A DNA stretch of 64,000 bases, from assembly GCA_910589415.1 (NCBI GenBank), contig OU342638.1:15106014-15170013 (forward strand). The letters are read 5' to 3'. Below are positions 21,598-34,206 of this stretch, piece after piece. How positions within the stretch are numbered: the first letter of the stretch is position 1; each line of letters starts with the position of its first letter. Origin of the DNA: Malachius bipustulatus. Lineage: Eukaryota > Arthropoda > Insecta > Coleoptera > Melyridae. The position numbers and the translations under genes are program-made. The notes under the pieces are model-generated. The model worked only from the letters and a program-made list of their open reading frames with translations, had not been told where the DNA came from and searched no databases.

Positions 21598-24500
21598 CTG
21601 TTCAATGTGCTCCGAGAGACCAACCCATCAGCTTTCAACCGCATTCAGATCATAGGTGGCGACATGACCGCCCCCGACTTGGCCATCTCTCCCGAGGACA
21701 GGAAGAAGATTAAAGATGAAGTGGAGTTTATCTACCACTCAGCCGCGACGACCCGTTTCGACGATACTATGAAATATGCTGTCACTATGAATACCAGGGG
21801 GACAAAGCTGATGCTTGACTTGGCTAAAGAATGCAAAAAACTTAAGGTGAGTTTGCATTTCTTCCTATTTCCTAAATTATACCTATGTAAATGTAACTAT
21901 TGCAGTGTTTCATTCATGTCTCAACTGCTTATGTCTGCCCGAAAGAGGATGTACTGTACGAGAAAAGTTACCCATCACCGGCGAACCCGCATGAGGTCCT
22001 TAATTCGATCAATTGGATCAACGAGGATACCATGGGTAACTTCACCAAAGAGTAAGTCGATGCCCTTGATAAAAGATGATGTATATAACAACTCATAATC
22101 TGTGCAGGTTACTAAGGGACACCCCTAACACCTACACTTTCACTAAGGCTCTAGCCGAGGCGCTAGCGGTAGAACAGATGGATAAGATGCCTGTCATTGT
22201 TGTGAGACCTTCCGTGGGTGAGTTTATCAACTGACAAGGTGAGCGTTATTGGAAACTATTTTTAAAGGCTTCTTGCATTCGCAGTGATCCCAACATTAAA
22301 ACAACCGATCCCTGGATGGTGCAACAACCTTCAAGGTCCGATGGGTCTCTTCGTGGGTGCCGGGAAGGGCATCATCCGATCTATGTACATGCCCAGCAAC
22401 TCATATGCGGATTTCCTTCCCGCTGACATTTGCATCAACGGAATGATCGGCGCCACTTGGGATTACATGACTTTCAAGTAAGTGAGAAATTGTTTTTTTA
22501 TATCACTAGAAGCTGCATAATTATCTACAATAATTATTGCTTCCCATCCAGGAAAAACCGCTTCTACAATCTGGTAAGTGGCAAGTTCTACAAGCTGTCT
22601 TGGCAGGAAATAATAGATCTGGGTCGCTACGTCATTGAAAACAAAATGCCATTCAATCAAGTAGTGTGGTATCCGGGAGGCTCAATGAAAAAGTCCCGCT
22701 TATACCACAACGTCTGCTTCTACCTCTTCCAGATCATCCCTGCTTTGTTCATTGATTTATTGCTGATGGTACTTGGATATAAACCTGTGTAAGTAGCAAC
22801 TTTTTGCTGGTTCATAATTATTGGAATAGATCATCTCAGTGCAAACTATCATCCTATTCAATTTTGACTAAACGATTTTCGCGTTGCAGACTCTACGGAA
22901 TTCAGCGTCGTATTCAGAAGGGTAGTGAAATGTTCGAGTACTACACCTGGAAGGCATGGAAGTTCGACAATTCTGTCTTGTTGGATGTCGTTTCAAAGAT
23001 GAATCCCCGGGAAAAGCTGGTCTATCATGACGGGACAGACGTCGACCTGATTAGCTATTTAACCGACTGCATCCACTCAGTACGTCGGTACAATCTAAAG
23101 GAAACCGACGACATGCTCCCTGCCGCCAGGAGGAACATGAAAATGTGAGTATACTTTATAATACAAAGCTAATTGTGTTTATTTGAGTTAATTCATGATG
23201 GCTGGCGAAACTGAGACAATCGTTCCAAAATCGATTATTGTGTTGCAGCCAGAGTTACTTTGAAATTTTTTTTCGAAGAGAAATTAAACACATGATCTGA
23301 AATCCGTTTGTGCTATTGTCTTTTTTAAGGGGGAATATCGGTCTTCGAGAACTAGCTCATTCGTCCATAGACACATTTTTAAACAAATAATAGTTTCACA
23401 GACGAACACAACGAGCTTTCGCCTGCTTCTTGTATTGTTTTGCTATCGCTGAAGCATCACCGTCGCAATCGTTATAGGACCGTCAAAGTAATAAATCTCA
23501 GAAATAACCGAAAGAATACTATACGCGGGGCGGTGGCTCAGTGGGTAATAACCAAACATAGAGCACACTGGAACCGTATAACAGGAAACAAACATATGGT
23601 AAGGTGATGATGATCAAGGAGCCCTCTCAAAACCTTGCCAGACAGATACTGCAACTAAACAGAATGCAGATCAGAACGGTGGTGGGTCTTCTCACAGAAC
23701 ACTGCCATCTAAGAATACACCTATACATAAGCTGGGGATATGCAGAGAAGAACCAGTTTGTAGACTCTGCAATTAAGAAGATGAGACAGCTTCCCATGTG
23801 ATATTCGAGTGTCCAGCACTCGCAAGAACGCGCTATGCGGTCCTGGGATTTCTCAGCCCCGGGAGCCTGGCTGAACCTTGTCAAAAGGAACGGAGCTCTT
23901 CTAATTAAGGAAAATCTAAATGTGAGAAATACAATAAGCCCGCTGGCTTCAGTGTTTGGGACCACATAAACCATCTTTCACATTTAGTTAAAATACCAAT
24001 ACCAAAAACAAATACCTACCTCACATCTGGATGGATTTGGGCAAGGGATCATATTGCAACCGAGAAACAGGTTGACTGTCTGCCAGTTCTAAACACTAGT
24101 TAAACAGGTCTGAAATTGATAGCTAAGCCAATGTCTTGGAGCCCACAGGAAAGGTGACAGTGTCCACACACTTCCGGTCAATATTGGAACAGTACGAATT
24201 TTGGCAGAAGTTCAACTTCCTTTTTTATAGCAATGGCAGGTGTATGTACTTATCCATAATAAAAAATCCAGTACGTAGGTTTGGATTTTAGACTGGCCAT
24301 TTTTAGAACACTAGCATTTCAAAATATGTTCCTCGAGTTGGACGATATTCCACGATAGGATCTTGCCAATAATTATATCCTCCCAGACGTCGACCTCAGC
24401 ATACAGTTTCGTTTGCAAGACTCTTGCAGTCTTGCATTTCCATAATTATACATTTAAATAAATATGACATTTGAATAAAAATTCATAAATTCGGGAAAGT

Positions 24501-27500
24501 AAATGTTTTTAAGTCAGGAAGACAGTCATTGCTCTTGATTAAGTCTCCAAACATGGTCTTGGTCTTGATCTTGGTCAAGGTCTTGCAAGTCGAGTCGTGA
24601 TCCTGCAAATGCAGTCACAGTATTCGACTTGTCTGCAAGACTGCAAAACCCAGACCTTTTCTGCTTATCACAACTTCTAAAGACGTTGAGAGTCCTTTTC
24701 ATGCAACCCTATGGAGCTTTTCTACTGCTCGATACTTCCTGATTTTCCTATTCAACCGATTACTGCAGCTCTGCCTATTCACCTCATCATTCCAAAGGTA
24801 ATCTGTTTGTTAAGAGAAAAGAATATCAGCATTATAAAATACATTATTTCCCACAAACCCGACGATTACTTGTTAAAATAAAATCTTCAGAATCGTATTC
24901 AGAAAGGGTTCTGCACAACATGTTGTAATTTAGAGGGATGTGATATTTATTTAGTTCATGTTGTTTAAAATGGTCAATTACGATTGGTTCATTTCATTAT
25001 CAAGCTCAGTGAAGTTAGCACCTTTAAGTGCAAGCTTTAAAAAAAATACAAATTCGTTTCTCCACAATTTGTCCACGTTTGTACAACCAAAATTTTCGTT
25101 TATCCATCCTCCAACAAAAAGTTACAACCAAATTGAAAAAAAAATTATTGCTGCACCAAACACGAATTTTTGTAAAATGGAAACGACAGACATTCGTTTG
25201 TCCACGTTTGTCCAACTAATAGTTTCGTTTGCCACGTGCCATCCTTCGAAGAAATACAACAGAATTCAGAAATTTGACATCACCCGCATGAGCATTATTA
25301 ATTAAAGTATTCATTAATTATTCATTACTTTTCATCATTATCAATCGGGATACGTTTGTCCACGACTTATCCGCGTTTCTTCACTAGAAATTTCCGTTTG
25401 TCGCCCCCTCAAAGAAAAATAATTATCAAACTAAAAAGAAAACTTACAGCAGCACCCACGGTAACATATCTCATTGATCTTCAAACCAGATACGTTTTTT
25501 CACGATTTTTCCGCGTTTGTTCACCAGAAAGATTCGTTCGTCCCCCCAGGCCTCAAAGAAAAGTTATGATCAAATAAAAAAAATGACAGCAGCACCAAAA
25601 TCGAATCTCTATAAATTATAACGGCATTCGTTTGTCCACGGTTCCTTTACTTTCGTTCAATCAAAATTTTCGTTTGTCTAACCCTCCAAAATCAAGTTAC
25701 GACCAAATTGAAAAAAATTACTGCTGCACCAAACACCAATTTGTGTAAATTGCAAACGGCATTTCTTTGTCCACGATTTATCCACGTTTGTCCTACTAAT
25801 AATTTCGTTTGGGACCTTTAAAAAATCACGATACGTGAACATTATTCATCAATTATTCATTATTTTTCATTATCAAACGGGATACGTTTGTCTGCGATTT
25901 CTCCACGTTTGTTCACCAGAAATATTCGCTTGTCCCCCTCGTCAAAGAAAAGTTGTGATCAAATTAAAAAAATGACAATACCACCAAACGCGAATCTTTA
26001 TAACACTAAAACGGTACAACCAAAACCACAATGTTCGTTTGTCCACTTTCCAAAAAAAGTTACGATCATATTGAAAAAAAAACGCTGTACCAAATTTGTT
26101 TCTCCACGATTTGTCCACGTTTGTCTAACTAAATTTTCGTTTTTCCCACTCTTTTGATAAAAAATTTTGATAAATTAAAAAATGTGACATCAGCACCCCC
26201 ATGAACATTATTCGTTGATTATTCATTAATTATTCATCAATTACCTATTCATTAATTTTCATTATGAAACGGGATACGTTTGTCTACTATTTGTCCACGT
26301 TTGTTCACCAGAAATATTCGCTAGTCCCCTTCATCAAACAAAAGTTATGATCAAATAAAAAAAATGACAATACCACCAAACGCGCATCTTTATAACACTC
26401 AAACGGTACAACCAAAACCAAAATATTCGTTTGTCCACTTTCCAAAAAAAATTACGATCAAATTGAAAAAAAAATACTGCTGTACACAGTAAAAATTTTT
26501 GTAAAATGAAGACGGTATTCGTTTGTCCACGATTTGTTCACGTTTGTCTAACTAAAATTTAGATTTGTCTACTCTTTAGATTAAAAATTTGGGCTAATTA
26601 AAAAATGTGACATCAGCACCCCCATGAACATTATTCGTTAATTATTCATCAATTATTCATTAATTTTCATTATTATCAAACGGGATACGTTTGTCCACGA
26701 TTTGTCCACGTTTGGTCACCAGAAATATTCGCTTGTCCCCCTCATCAAATAAAAGTTATGATCAAATAAAAAAAACTGATAGCAGCACCAAATGCTCATT
26801 TTCATAAAATTCAAACGGTACAACCAAAACCAAAATGTTCGTTTGTCCACTCTCCAAAAAAAGTTATGAACAAATTGAAAAAAAAAACTGCTGTGCCAAA
26901 TTCGTTTCTCCACGATTTGTCCACGTTTGTCTAACTAAAATTTTCGTTAGTCCACTCTTTAGATACCAAAATTTGGGCAAAAAAATAAGACATCAGCATG
27001 CACATATTTCATTGATTTTCATTAATTTTATTTTATAAAATTCGCATTTGGTGGTGTTGTCCATTTCTCAAATTTGGTCATACTTTTTTTTTGAGTAAGA
27101 AACGAACGAAAAATTCTAGTGGGCAAATGTGGACAAATCATGGACAAATTTATCCCGTTTGAAAATCAATGAAATATGATCATTAAATTCATAAAACAAA
27201 AAATTAGGGTTAGCAAACTTTTTTTTAGGGTTTTGCTTTTTACAAAAATTCGCAATCAATTGGAGGTAGCAACTTCTGTAATAAGTTTCATTATAATCGG
27301 TTTCGTATCAATGGGTTTACGTAGTTATAATACTGGCTAATCACTTTCAACTGGCTACTCTTTGGGATCTCCTAAACCTAAACCATAGGAGATAAATGCC
27401 CATATTAACAAACGATAATTTCCTAAATAATTACGTAATTAATTAAATGAGTGAGATGGAGATATGCAGTTTTTTTTGCAATAGAATGAGATGGGGATAA

Positions 27501-30500
27501 TTGATTACGTAATTATTTAGGAAATTATCTTTTGTGAATACGGGCAATAGTGTCGGTTAAATTAGAGAAAAAAATTATTTTAGTCATTGCTGAAATATCC
27601 TGAAAAAACTGAAAAATCTAAATCTCTTATTAGTCATATCTTTTTTTGTAGGTGTACATAAATCATTTGTACGTAAGTCCATTTGACAACACAAACATTT
27701 TCAAAGCCGACTAGATCCCAGAGTTTTTTTACTTTTTTTTATTTTTCATGTAATCCGGCATTCAAAAAATCAATGTAACCAAAAATCTATAAAGCTAAGA
27801 AAAAATGGAAGTTTTTATTTTAAAAAAAAAGAAGAAGAAAATATCTTTATCGAATAACGTTATAATCAAAAACCATTCACCGAAAAACCAAAACAACCAA
27901 TATGACGTCATTTTAAGAAAAATGTTTTAATTTTTTTTCTATACATATTATATTGAAAAAAGAAATTTAAAAACAAACTTTCTTGAATTTTATGAATTTT
28001 TGGTTGAATTGGTGAAAAACAAAAGTTCGAAAACTTTTGTGATGTTAAATAGATAGCCTTTGCTGACTTATGGTAACCTACAAAAAAAATCAATTAATTT
28101 TCAGTAATAAAAAAGATATTGCAAAAATAGGAAATTTTGAATTTTCAGTTTTTCTTTATATTTCAGGAACAACTGAAGTTGTTTTAAAATAATGTTGCGT
28201 CAGATTCTGATCAAGCATCAAATTGTGCAGCTTTTCTCTAATTCAACCGACTCTGTATCTCCTACAGTTTAGGAGATCCCAATGGTATACCGTATACCAG
28301 TTGAAAGTGAAGACCCTGGATACCCACGAAATTGTGCCTGCATGTTCCATTGTATTTTGGGCAAAAATTAAAAAAAAGTGATGATAAGGCTATGCGCAGA
28401 AAAATCTATGGAATACCTAAGGTACCAAAAAATTTTACCAGAAATATTATAAAAATATGAATTTTCATAAGAAAAAAAAATTAAACTTAACATAATGGTA
28501 GATAAAAGAAAAAGTGATACGGTAATAATGGAAAAAATTAAGGTGACATTCTAGAGATTGTTTCAAAAATATTTTTTCTGTAGATGGCGATTTTATTCGA
28601 TAAGAGTATTATATTATGTATATTGCACGCGTAATAACAAACGAGAAGAAATTTAAGTCAAGAATTCAAGGAAATGATGTCAACGTTGAGTGAAAGTGGT
28701 CCGCATTGGAACCATCTGCCTTCAAGAATGAAACACTCGCGCGCGCGGACTGTTGAATTTTGTTACAAATCAAGATAAATTATTTTAAATTAGAATTTAG
28801 ATATACCTGAGTAAGGAAAATCGTTGTATAAGTCGCTGGATTGACTAATAATTTGTATGTGAAAAAAAAAATACAAATGCAGATTAGGTAATCGCTAATA
28901 ATTGCGCAATACGTACGTATTATTAGCTGGTACAACACCTGAGGAATGCTGAAAAGTTATAATGTAACTAGTAGCCGAGACAGTTTTATTTGAACCGTTT
29001 GTAATAAAAAAGCTTTCTAGTGAATAGATAATAATCGGACCTAGCAATTAATTATTTAAATGTATAGGTACTTACCGAGGTACTTACTGAGCGTTTGAGA
29101 AATTACTATATAAGTACTATTATTTATATGATTTCTTAATTAATTAATTTGTTAGTTATGAGGTATAACTTAGTTAATTACGGCTGTTTTCTACTCATCA
29201 AATAAATTATTACTTCAGAAACGTTTTACTCTAAAGAATATTATGACCTAGAAGTCCCTGATACTAGAAACTAGGTATACCTATCCTGTGATCAAAACAA
29301 AGCTAAAAGTTATAGTCCTTTAAACTTCGAAGATCAGTTCCTTGGTTACATTTTCATGGCTTTAACATTTCTATTAAAGTAATTGTAAATGTAACTGGCA
29401 AATTGTAACTGTGAATGTAATTTAGCCCCGTTGGTACTGGCTTATTCTTTTTATAACAACAAAATTACTTCTTGATTGAGCAAGTAAATCTCTTGAGAGC
29501 CAGCGTGTCGAGAACTCGAGAAACCTACAAGGATAAGGATAATCTATAACTCGTCCTGCGGACTCGTGATGTTTCCTTTAAGGCACTCATTTTCTGCTGG
29601 ACGCCACAAAATTTAAAATATCATAATGGGAGCTTACTTTATCGAGTGGCGTAGTTTCCAGTTTTATATTGTTTTTTTTTTTTGACGATTCGTGATATTT
29701 CCAACAAAATCCCATTTTTACAAAAAAAAAAACACTAGAATAGTGTTCCATAAGCCACGTAAGGATGTAATCTTACATAATTTTTTTCATTTAATATCTC
29801 CAATAACTGGATTTTTCTCATGGAACTAAAATGCAACTACTTGAAACATCAATAATAAGATGTAACAGATGCAGTAAAAAATATTTTAAATTCCTTGTTC
29901 TGACTAGCTGTGATGCTAAATAACAATTAAAAACACCAGAAATCTGTTTAGCTACAAATATGTAGACCGACCGCGAAATAAAAACAACATGTACGCCAAA
30001 GATCCGCAGAACCGCTAATCGGCAATAGCCAGTCCTGAAGCAATCTAAAAGCGAACAGGTTGAAGTTAGTTATTTCATAGACGATGGAGTTTTCCATTTA
30101 TTTATTTTAAATTTGTTATATTATGTAGAACTAGTTATTGATGTACATGGTGTTTTCATTTCGCGTTCGTCTATTTCTAATCTCATAACTTTTTACTATC
30201 GCGTCTCATCATAAAGAAATGCCTATGTCTTTACGTCATACATATATCCAGAGAGTGTTAAGTTTGTCAATTATTTTTAATAACGGTCATGATGATATTC
30301 CAAAAAGCGCCACAAAAAAGAATTAGTCTTCTTGTTTTTTGCCCCTATTTTCGCTTTCATTCCTGTCTGTTTGCGCAAATCTTGAAAACGATTTTACAGT
30401 AACTTCCCGAAGAGCTAAGAGACTTTAAACTTTGAACGTAGCTCAGAGCTAGATGACAATGCAATACTAACTCAACTTCTTGTCTGTCGTCTGTTTGTTT

Positions 30501-33500
30501 GTCTGCGATACAAAACTTGCTAAAAACGTTTCAAACGTCAAAATGATGTATCTGATGGGGCCATCTACGATATCTAGCAATTCTAACTTGTAGTAGATGC
30601 TATAGCAGGCTGTACTCAAAAGTAAAGAAGATAAATGGAAGGGTCTATTTATAGATGTTCCGCGAAAGATGTTTAAGATCGATTGCAAAATTTATACGTT
30701 TATAGATTTAGATTTATATTAATCGTGAGTGGGTCATTCTGAAACCTCCACTGCGACCATAGATCTATTGTGGCTCCTATCTAGTCGTGATATACTAAAC
30801 ACATCAGGTCAGTCTCTTTGAGGAAGCTGACCATCTTGACTATTGGTAATTTATCCATGATGTCCGGTGAGAGGAAGTCTCTCCCGAAGGTTTGTAATCT
30901 CGCATAGGATGTGTTTTGCTGTTCCGTCCAAGCTTCAATAGTTCTTTGGCCCTTTTTTTCGACATGTGTCCTGTATAAAAACCTTCGAATGTTCCAATCT
31001 TGGTAAGTTTTGCTAGCGCTGGAGGACTTTCCTTTCAGCACAGTTGCTTATTGTTGTTTTGGCAATATCCGCCGTATGCCAAATGCTGGTTCTGGTTCGA
31101 TAAATTCGGATTCGGCACCTTTCCTGGCCAGAGAGTCGTCAAATTCGTTCTCTCCATATCCAGTAAGGCCCGGAATCCAGATCAGAGTTACTTCGTTGCT
31201 ACTTGCTAGGGAATTCAAGATTAGTTGACAGTTCCAGGTTATATTCACTCCAAGTTATATACCTTTGGTAAGCTTGTTGCCGTTTGTAGCGCTCTATATG
31301 TAGTCCATTTAGCCTCTCTCTCAAAATAAACATGAAGAGGTGGTAATTATAGTAGGATATCCATAGTCGCTGACGTTGTGGTGGTAATAGCACTACAAAT
31401 CGTTAGAGAGCTTTGCTTTGGCGTTGACCTACTGGACTTTTGACCACCAAATGGTACTACCATACGCAATCATGGATCTGACGACCGTTACATGAAGCCA
31501 GTATATTTGTTTGGATCCAATTCCTCATGTTTTGCGACAGATCCTTTTACACGTCCACAAGGAGATTTTGGCTCTGTGTAAGTATAACTTTTTTCAGATG
31601 GGAGTTCCAAGCAAGCTTTCTATGCAGGACGACTCCTAAACACTTAGCTTCTTATCTGTAAATGGAATGGTTTCTCTCAGAAGAGTTGGTGGCGTTAAGC
31701 CGTCCAATTTTCTCTTTCTGGAAAATCAGTTACCTCGAGTATTTTCTGAAGAAAATAGTCGTTTAAGATCTTCCTCCTTAAGTCTTGTACTATGGGTGGA
31801 GGGGGTTGTTGACAGACCTGTCGCCCGGGAAGTAAGCCGAGCAGACGACGAATTCCATCTTGCCGTTCTCCACCGCAGGGCTATTATTTGAACTGCTGTC
31901 ACATCTCAGGTGCAGTAACCTGAGAGCGTAAAGTAATTTACATACAGGGTGTCAATTTGAAAACTTGCCACCCCTGAATTCTTCCTTGAAAAATTTTTTT
32001 TCAACGTAATCCCGAAACAGGTCAGGTCAGGTTTATATTTATATTAAATTTATACAGGGTGTTACTTGACTCAGTAACGACGATATGGTCTATTTTTTTG
32101 AATGGGACACCCTGTATATTATTACAATTTAAGATTTTCTGAGAAAATACAATAAAAATTGTTTTTACAGTTGCAGTTTAAACTGAGTAGCTTACGAGTT
32201 ATAAACAAATGAAAATCGCAGTTTTTCATTTTCAAAGCAACTTGTTTTGAAAACGGCTACAGATATCAGAAAACGTCTTACATGTTCCTATCTTAACTTT
32301 TCAAGCGGTATCCTATTGTATGGATGAAATTTTCATACGTTGGTAACGAAAATTATCTGACTTTTGATCACCCTGTATATAAATTTCATCTACATCATAG
32401 AGGATACCGCTTCAAAAGTTAAGATAGGGACATGTAAGCCGTTTTTAGATACTTAGAGCCGTGTCCGATGTGCACTGCTTTCAAAATTAAAAATTGCGAT
32501 TTTCATTTTCTTAACTCGTAAATACTCAGTTTAAACTGCAACTGTAAAAACCATTCCTACTGGATTTTCTCAAACAATCTGAAATGTAAAAATATACAGG
32601 GTGTCCCATTTAAAAAAATAGACAATGTCGTCATTACTGAGTTAAGGAACACCCTGTATAAAATATTTTTACGTCAATAGAACATAAATTAAATTTAAAA
32701 ATTGACCTGTCTCGGGATTTCTTTGAAAAAAAATTTTCGAAGAAAACTTTGGGGGTGAGAAGTTTTCAAATTGACAACGTGTATATTGTTTCTGATCGGT
32801 ATGCAGGCTCTCGGTGATTCTTCTGAGCCGACTGCCACTAACTTACCAGATGAGTTTCCAAGACCCATTTTTTTGCCAGTTTTGCCTAGCCAGGGTTCTT
32901 GGATGAGGTCAATATCCAGCTGCTCTTTTTACACTTAATGCCAACAATAGCTGGATGCTTTGGCGTGTTGAAGGTTAACCTGTATGCACTTAATGTTGGA
33001 CATTAAGTGAGGTATAGGCAATCTGTGGACGGGAAAGCGAAGGAAGGTATGGGAAAACGGTATTTCTGACTGCAGCAGAAGCATTTTTGCTTTTGTTTTT
33101 GGGGTGCTCTTTACCGTTCCCCCCTTTTTTTCCTTTGACGGAGCCTTCCCGGGACGCGAAGTTCCTCGGTTAGGCGGTTTATATCCATCACTTGAAGGGC
33201 CCGTCTTTGAGCATGATCAACTTCACCAATCGTCGGACGGTGACCGTCGGATTAGGTGGTTTGCTTCCACCACCTCCAGAGGTCTCCTGATTCCCAAACA
33301 GCTCTGCCTTCATGGGTTCTCTTGTTGGCGAGAGGACCCGTCACGGACTTTTGGGAGGAATTGCACCCTCCCTTTTAGTCCGTAATAGGGTCAACAAAAA
33401 TTAGGCGTTTTCTAGCAAAAAGTGAATTTCGGCTTTCCGTAACTATCGCATTATTTTTTACTAACATAGTGCGTTAGGAATGTAATTTCAAATGAAAGTT

Positions 33501-33995
33501 ATTTCTTCTCCAGGAGGCCTTGCGTATAGCAAATGAAACTAATACATTTGTTATCGATAAAGTAATAAGAACACTGTAGGTATAATTAAATCAGTTTATT
33601 AACGAGAAAATGGAAACACCGAGCAAAAAGAGAAGATCACTCTATATCCATTCAATATCGAATGTCCGCACGCCGTCCCGTCGTCGCCCTCGATGGATGG
33701 TCCGCACGCCCCCCTGTCCTCTCTGCCGTTCCCTCCGTCCAGATGGTTTATGGCCCATCTCGGTTTGGAGTACACAGGGTTGACAGGGTTGCCAAGTGGT
33801 GGAATACTCCTAACACATTTTAGTAATAACAGATTTTTGATGTCTTGTCTACTAATGCATTTTTATTTGAATTTGTTTTTCTTCTTTTTCAGCATGTGGG
33901 TGTTGGATAAACTAGTCAAGACTCTCTTCATCGTTGGGATACTTTACTACATGTACAAGATTTTCTTTTTGCCTAAAGCGTTAACTGTTAGTTAA
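21598..33995 (+). CDS. Fatty acyl-CoA reductase, 3' seven exons (5' partial)
   Basis: Reduces fatty acyl-CoA to fatty alcohol with NADPH; in insects this feeds wax, cuticular lipid and pheromone pathways, and the enzyme is usually on ER or peroxisome membranes. Exons: 21598-21846, 21906-22051, 22108-22217, 22285-22477, 22552-22788, 22890-23144, 33893-33995. All introns are GT-AG and phases agree, giving 430 codons plus TAA. Seen motifs: HVSTAYV (residues 87-93 of the visible part), the catalytic YxxxK as YTFTK (141-145), RPSVVIPTLKQPIPGW, GAGKGIIRSMY and DFLPADI of the NAD-binding domain. The FAR C-terminal domain follows from FYNLVSGKF, with MFEYYTWKAWKFDNS, and there is a final hydrophobic tail, LFIVGILYYMYKIFF. 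Usual length is near 510, so about 80 N-terminal residues including TGxxGFxG are missing and should lie upstream. First five introns are 56-101 bp; the sixth is 10748 bp and full of repeats. No frameshift or stop: probably functional. Confidence 0.95.
23525..23560 (+). repeat. tRNA-derived SINE head (A box only)
   Basis: TGGCTCAGTGG at 23534-23544 fits the Pol III A box TRGYNNARNGG exactly, within cggtggctcagtgggtaata, a common start of tRNA-type SINEs. No B box follows at the expected distance, so this is a fragment. It abuts a LINE fragment starting near 23580. Confidence 0.45.
23600..23980 (+). pseudogene. R1-type LINE C-terminus (zinc knuckle) in FAR intron 6
   Basis: Encodes AREILLLNRTQ-like sequence (RQILQLNRMQIRTVVGLLTE), then in broken frames a CCHC-type knuckle (CNxEDETxxHVIFECPALAR). 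This is the terminal region after RNase H. The same region recurs on the + strand at about 50510-50720. It is inactive. Confidence 0.75.
23981..25037. other. Intronic, no gene; CTTGCAAGAC-rich patch
   Basis: No exon signal. Between about 24410 and 24650 short words such as cttggtctt, cttgcaag and gcaagact recur imperfectly, like a degenerate short tandem repeat. Confidence 0.4.
25038..27180. repeat. Complex satellite built on a CGTTTGTCCACG motif
   Basis: About fourteen monomers of roughly 125-180 bp, each starting with a form of ttcgtttgtccacgatttgtccacg and carrying an A-rich middle (aagttatgatcaaattaaaaa) and a gcaccaaa end. Between 25880 and 27000 three successive blocks of about 400 bp start with acgggatacgtttgtc (near 25878, 26269 and 26677), each holding three monomer types, which is a higher-order repeat. 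A single inverted unit closes the array (27118-27165, caaatgtggacaaatcatgg). The whole array sits inside the last FAR intron. Confidence 0.85.
27342..28309. mobile_element. Foldback/MITE, CACTTTCAACTGG ends
   Basis: The left end CACTTTCAACTGG, then GGGATCTCCTAAAC, is mirrored at the right end (gtttaggagatccc ... ccagttgaaagtg). An inner inverted pair (ataatttcctaaataattacgtaatt at about 27415 and its complement near 27505-27530) adds a second hairpin. No coding potential. Confidence 0.7.
28310..30724. other. Intronic AT-rich DNA, no gene or clear element
   Basis: About 2.4 kb within FAR intron 6 with only chance ORFs. Short T and A runs occur around 29665-29735. Confidence 0.4.
30725..31935 (-). 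pseudogene. RNase H-type LINE copy B, 3' part and middle of endonuclease
   Basis: Read on the minus strand: an endonuclease middle (about 31920-31790: DVVAVQI..., VVCSAYFPGD-like words), then directly RT thumb (31690-31440), then only the second half of RNase H (31248-31048: VTLIWIPGLTGYGENEFDDS; families read PGHxGxxGNExAD), then the C-terminal region (31041-30781) and a 3' UTR whose gacaatagatc-type words match copy C near 36590-36640. Relative to copy A, the region from late EN to motif C and the DGSK half of RNase H are deleted. The histidine of the PGHxG motif is leucine. It is inactive. Confidence 0.8.
31943..32785. mobile_element. MITE with nested inverted repeats, inserted in LINE copy B
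   Basis: Outer ends TACAGGGTGTCAATTTGAAA and its complement (tttcaaattgacaacgtgta). Inner TACAGGGTG/CACCCTGTA pairs at 32053-32118 and 32592-32660 are inverted copies of one another, and the arms continue inward almost to the centre near 32370. It separates the endonuclease start (32800-32990) from the endonuclease middle (31790-31920) of a LINE on the minus strand. No transposase is encoded. Confidence 0.8.
32800..33400 (-). pseudogene. LINE copy B, endonuclease N-terminus and ORF1 end
   Basis: Minus-strand translation near 33000-32820 gives the start of an APE endonuclease in broken frames: IQVNLQHAKASS, then LDIDLIQEPWLGKTGK (the E of QEPW is a catalytic acid in the family), then GLGNSSGKLVAV and ESPRACI. 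Rightward, 33400-33020 is a diverged ORF1/5' region without a clear motif. This continues the element at 30725-31935 across the MITE insertion. Confidence 0.7.
33401..33892. other. Intronic, no gene; GC-rich patch at 33650-33780
   Basis: A C-rich patch (gtccgcacgcc occurs twice, 33663 and 33699) precedes the branch/acceptor region of the last FAR exon. No coding evidence. Confidence 0.4.
33893..33995 (+). CDS. FAR last exon: C-terminal hydrophobic segment
   Basis: Preceded by a pyrimidine-rich acceptor (cttctttttcag). The split codon AT|C restores the frame from the exon ending at 23144. It encodes IMWVLDKLVKTLFIVGILYY and onward to a TAA stop, matching the membrane-associated tail common at the end of insect FARs. 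Confidence 0.9.
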
Positions 33996-34090
33996 CTTTG
34001 TTAACCAGATCTAAATCTAGGAGAAGAAGAAGAAGAACAACATTTATGTACAATTCTGTAAAAATTGTTAATGTAAAATATGCTCAATCT

Positions 34091-34096
34091 AATAAA
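34091..34096 (+). promoter_or_regulatory. Polyadenylation signal AATAAA of the FAR gene
   Basis: Canonical hexamer 95 bases after the FAR stop codon, the first one in the 3' UTR. Confidence 0.6.
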
Positions 34097-34206
34097 ATGT
34101 AAGTTTATTTAGATAGAATTAGCTCAGAAAATAGTACAAAAAAATACAAATAAAATATCTATGATTTATAACGAAAATTCTATATTAGTGTAATTATATG
34201 ACACCA

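Noticed and set aside
22463..22660. Minus-strand ORF over FAR exons
   Set aside because: It overlaps spliced FAR exons in sense and has no motif.
25038..27180. Regularly spaced repeats that might suggest a CRISPR array
   Set aside because: Units are 125-180 bp, diverged and continuous without unique spacers, and the context is a eukaryotic intron; this is satellite DNA.
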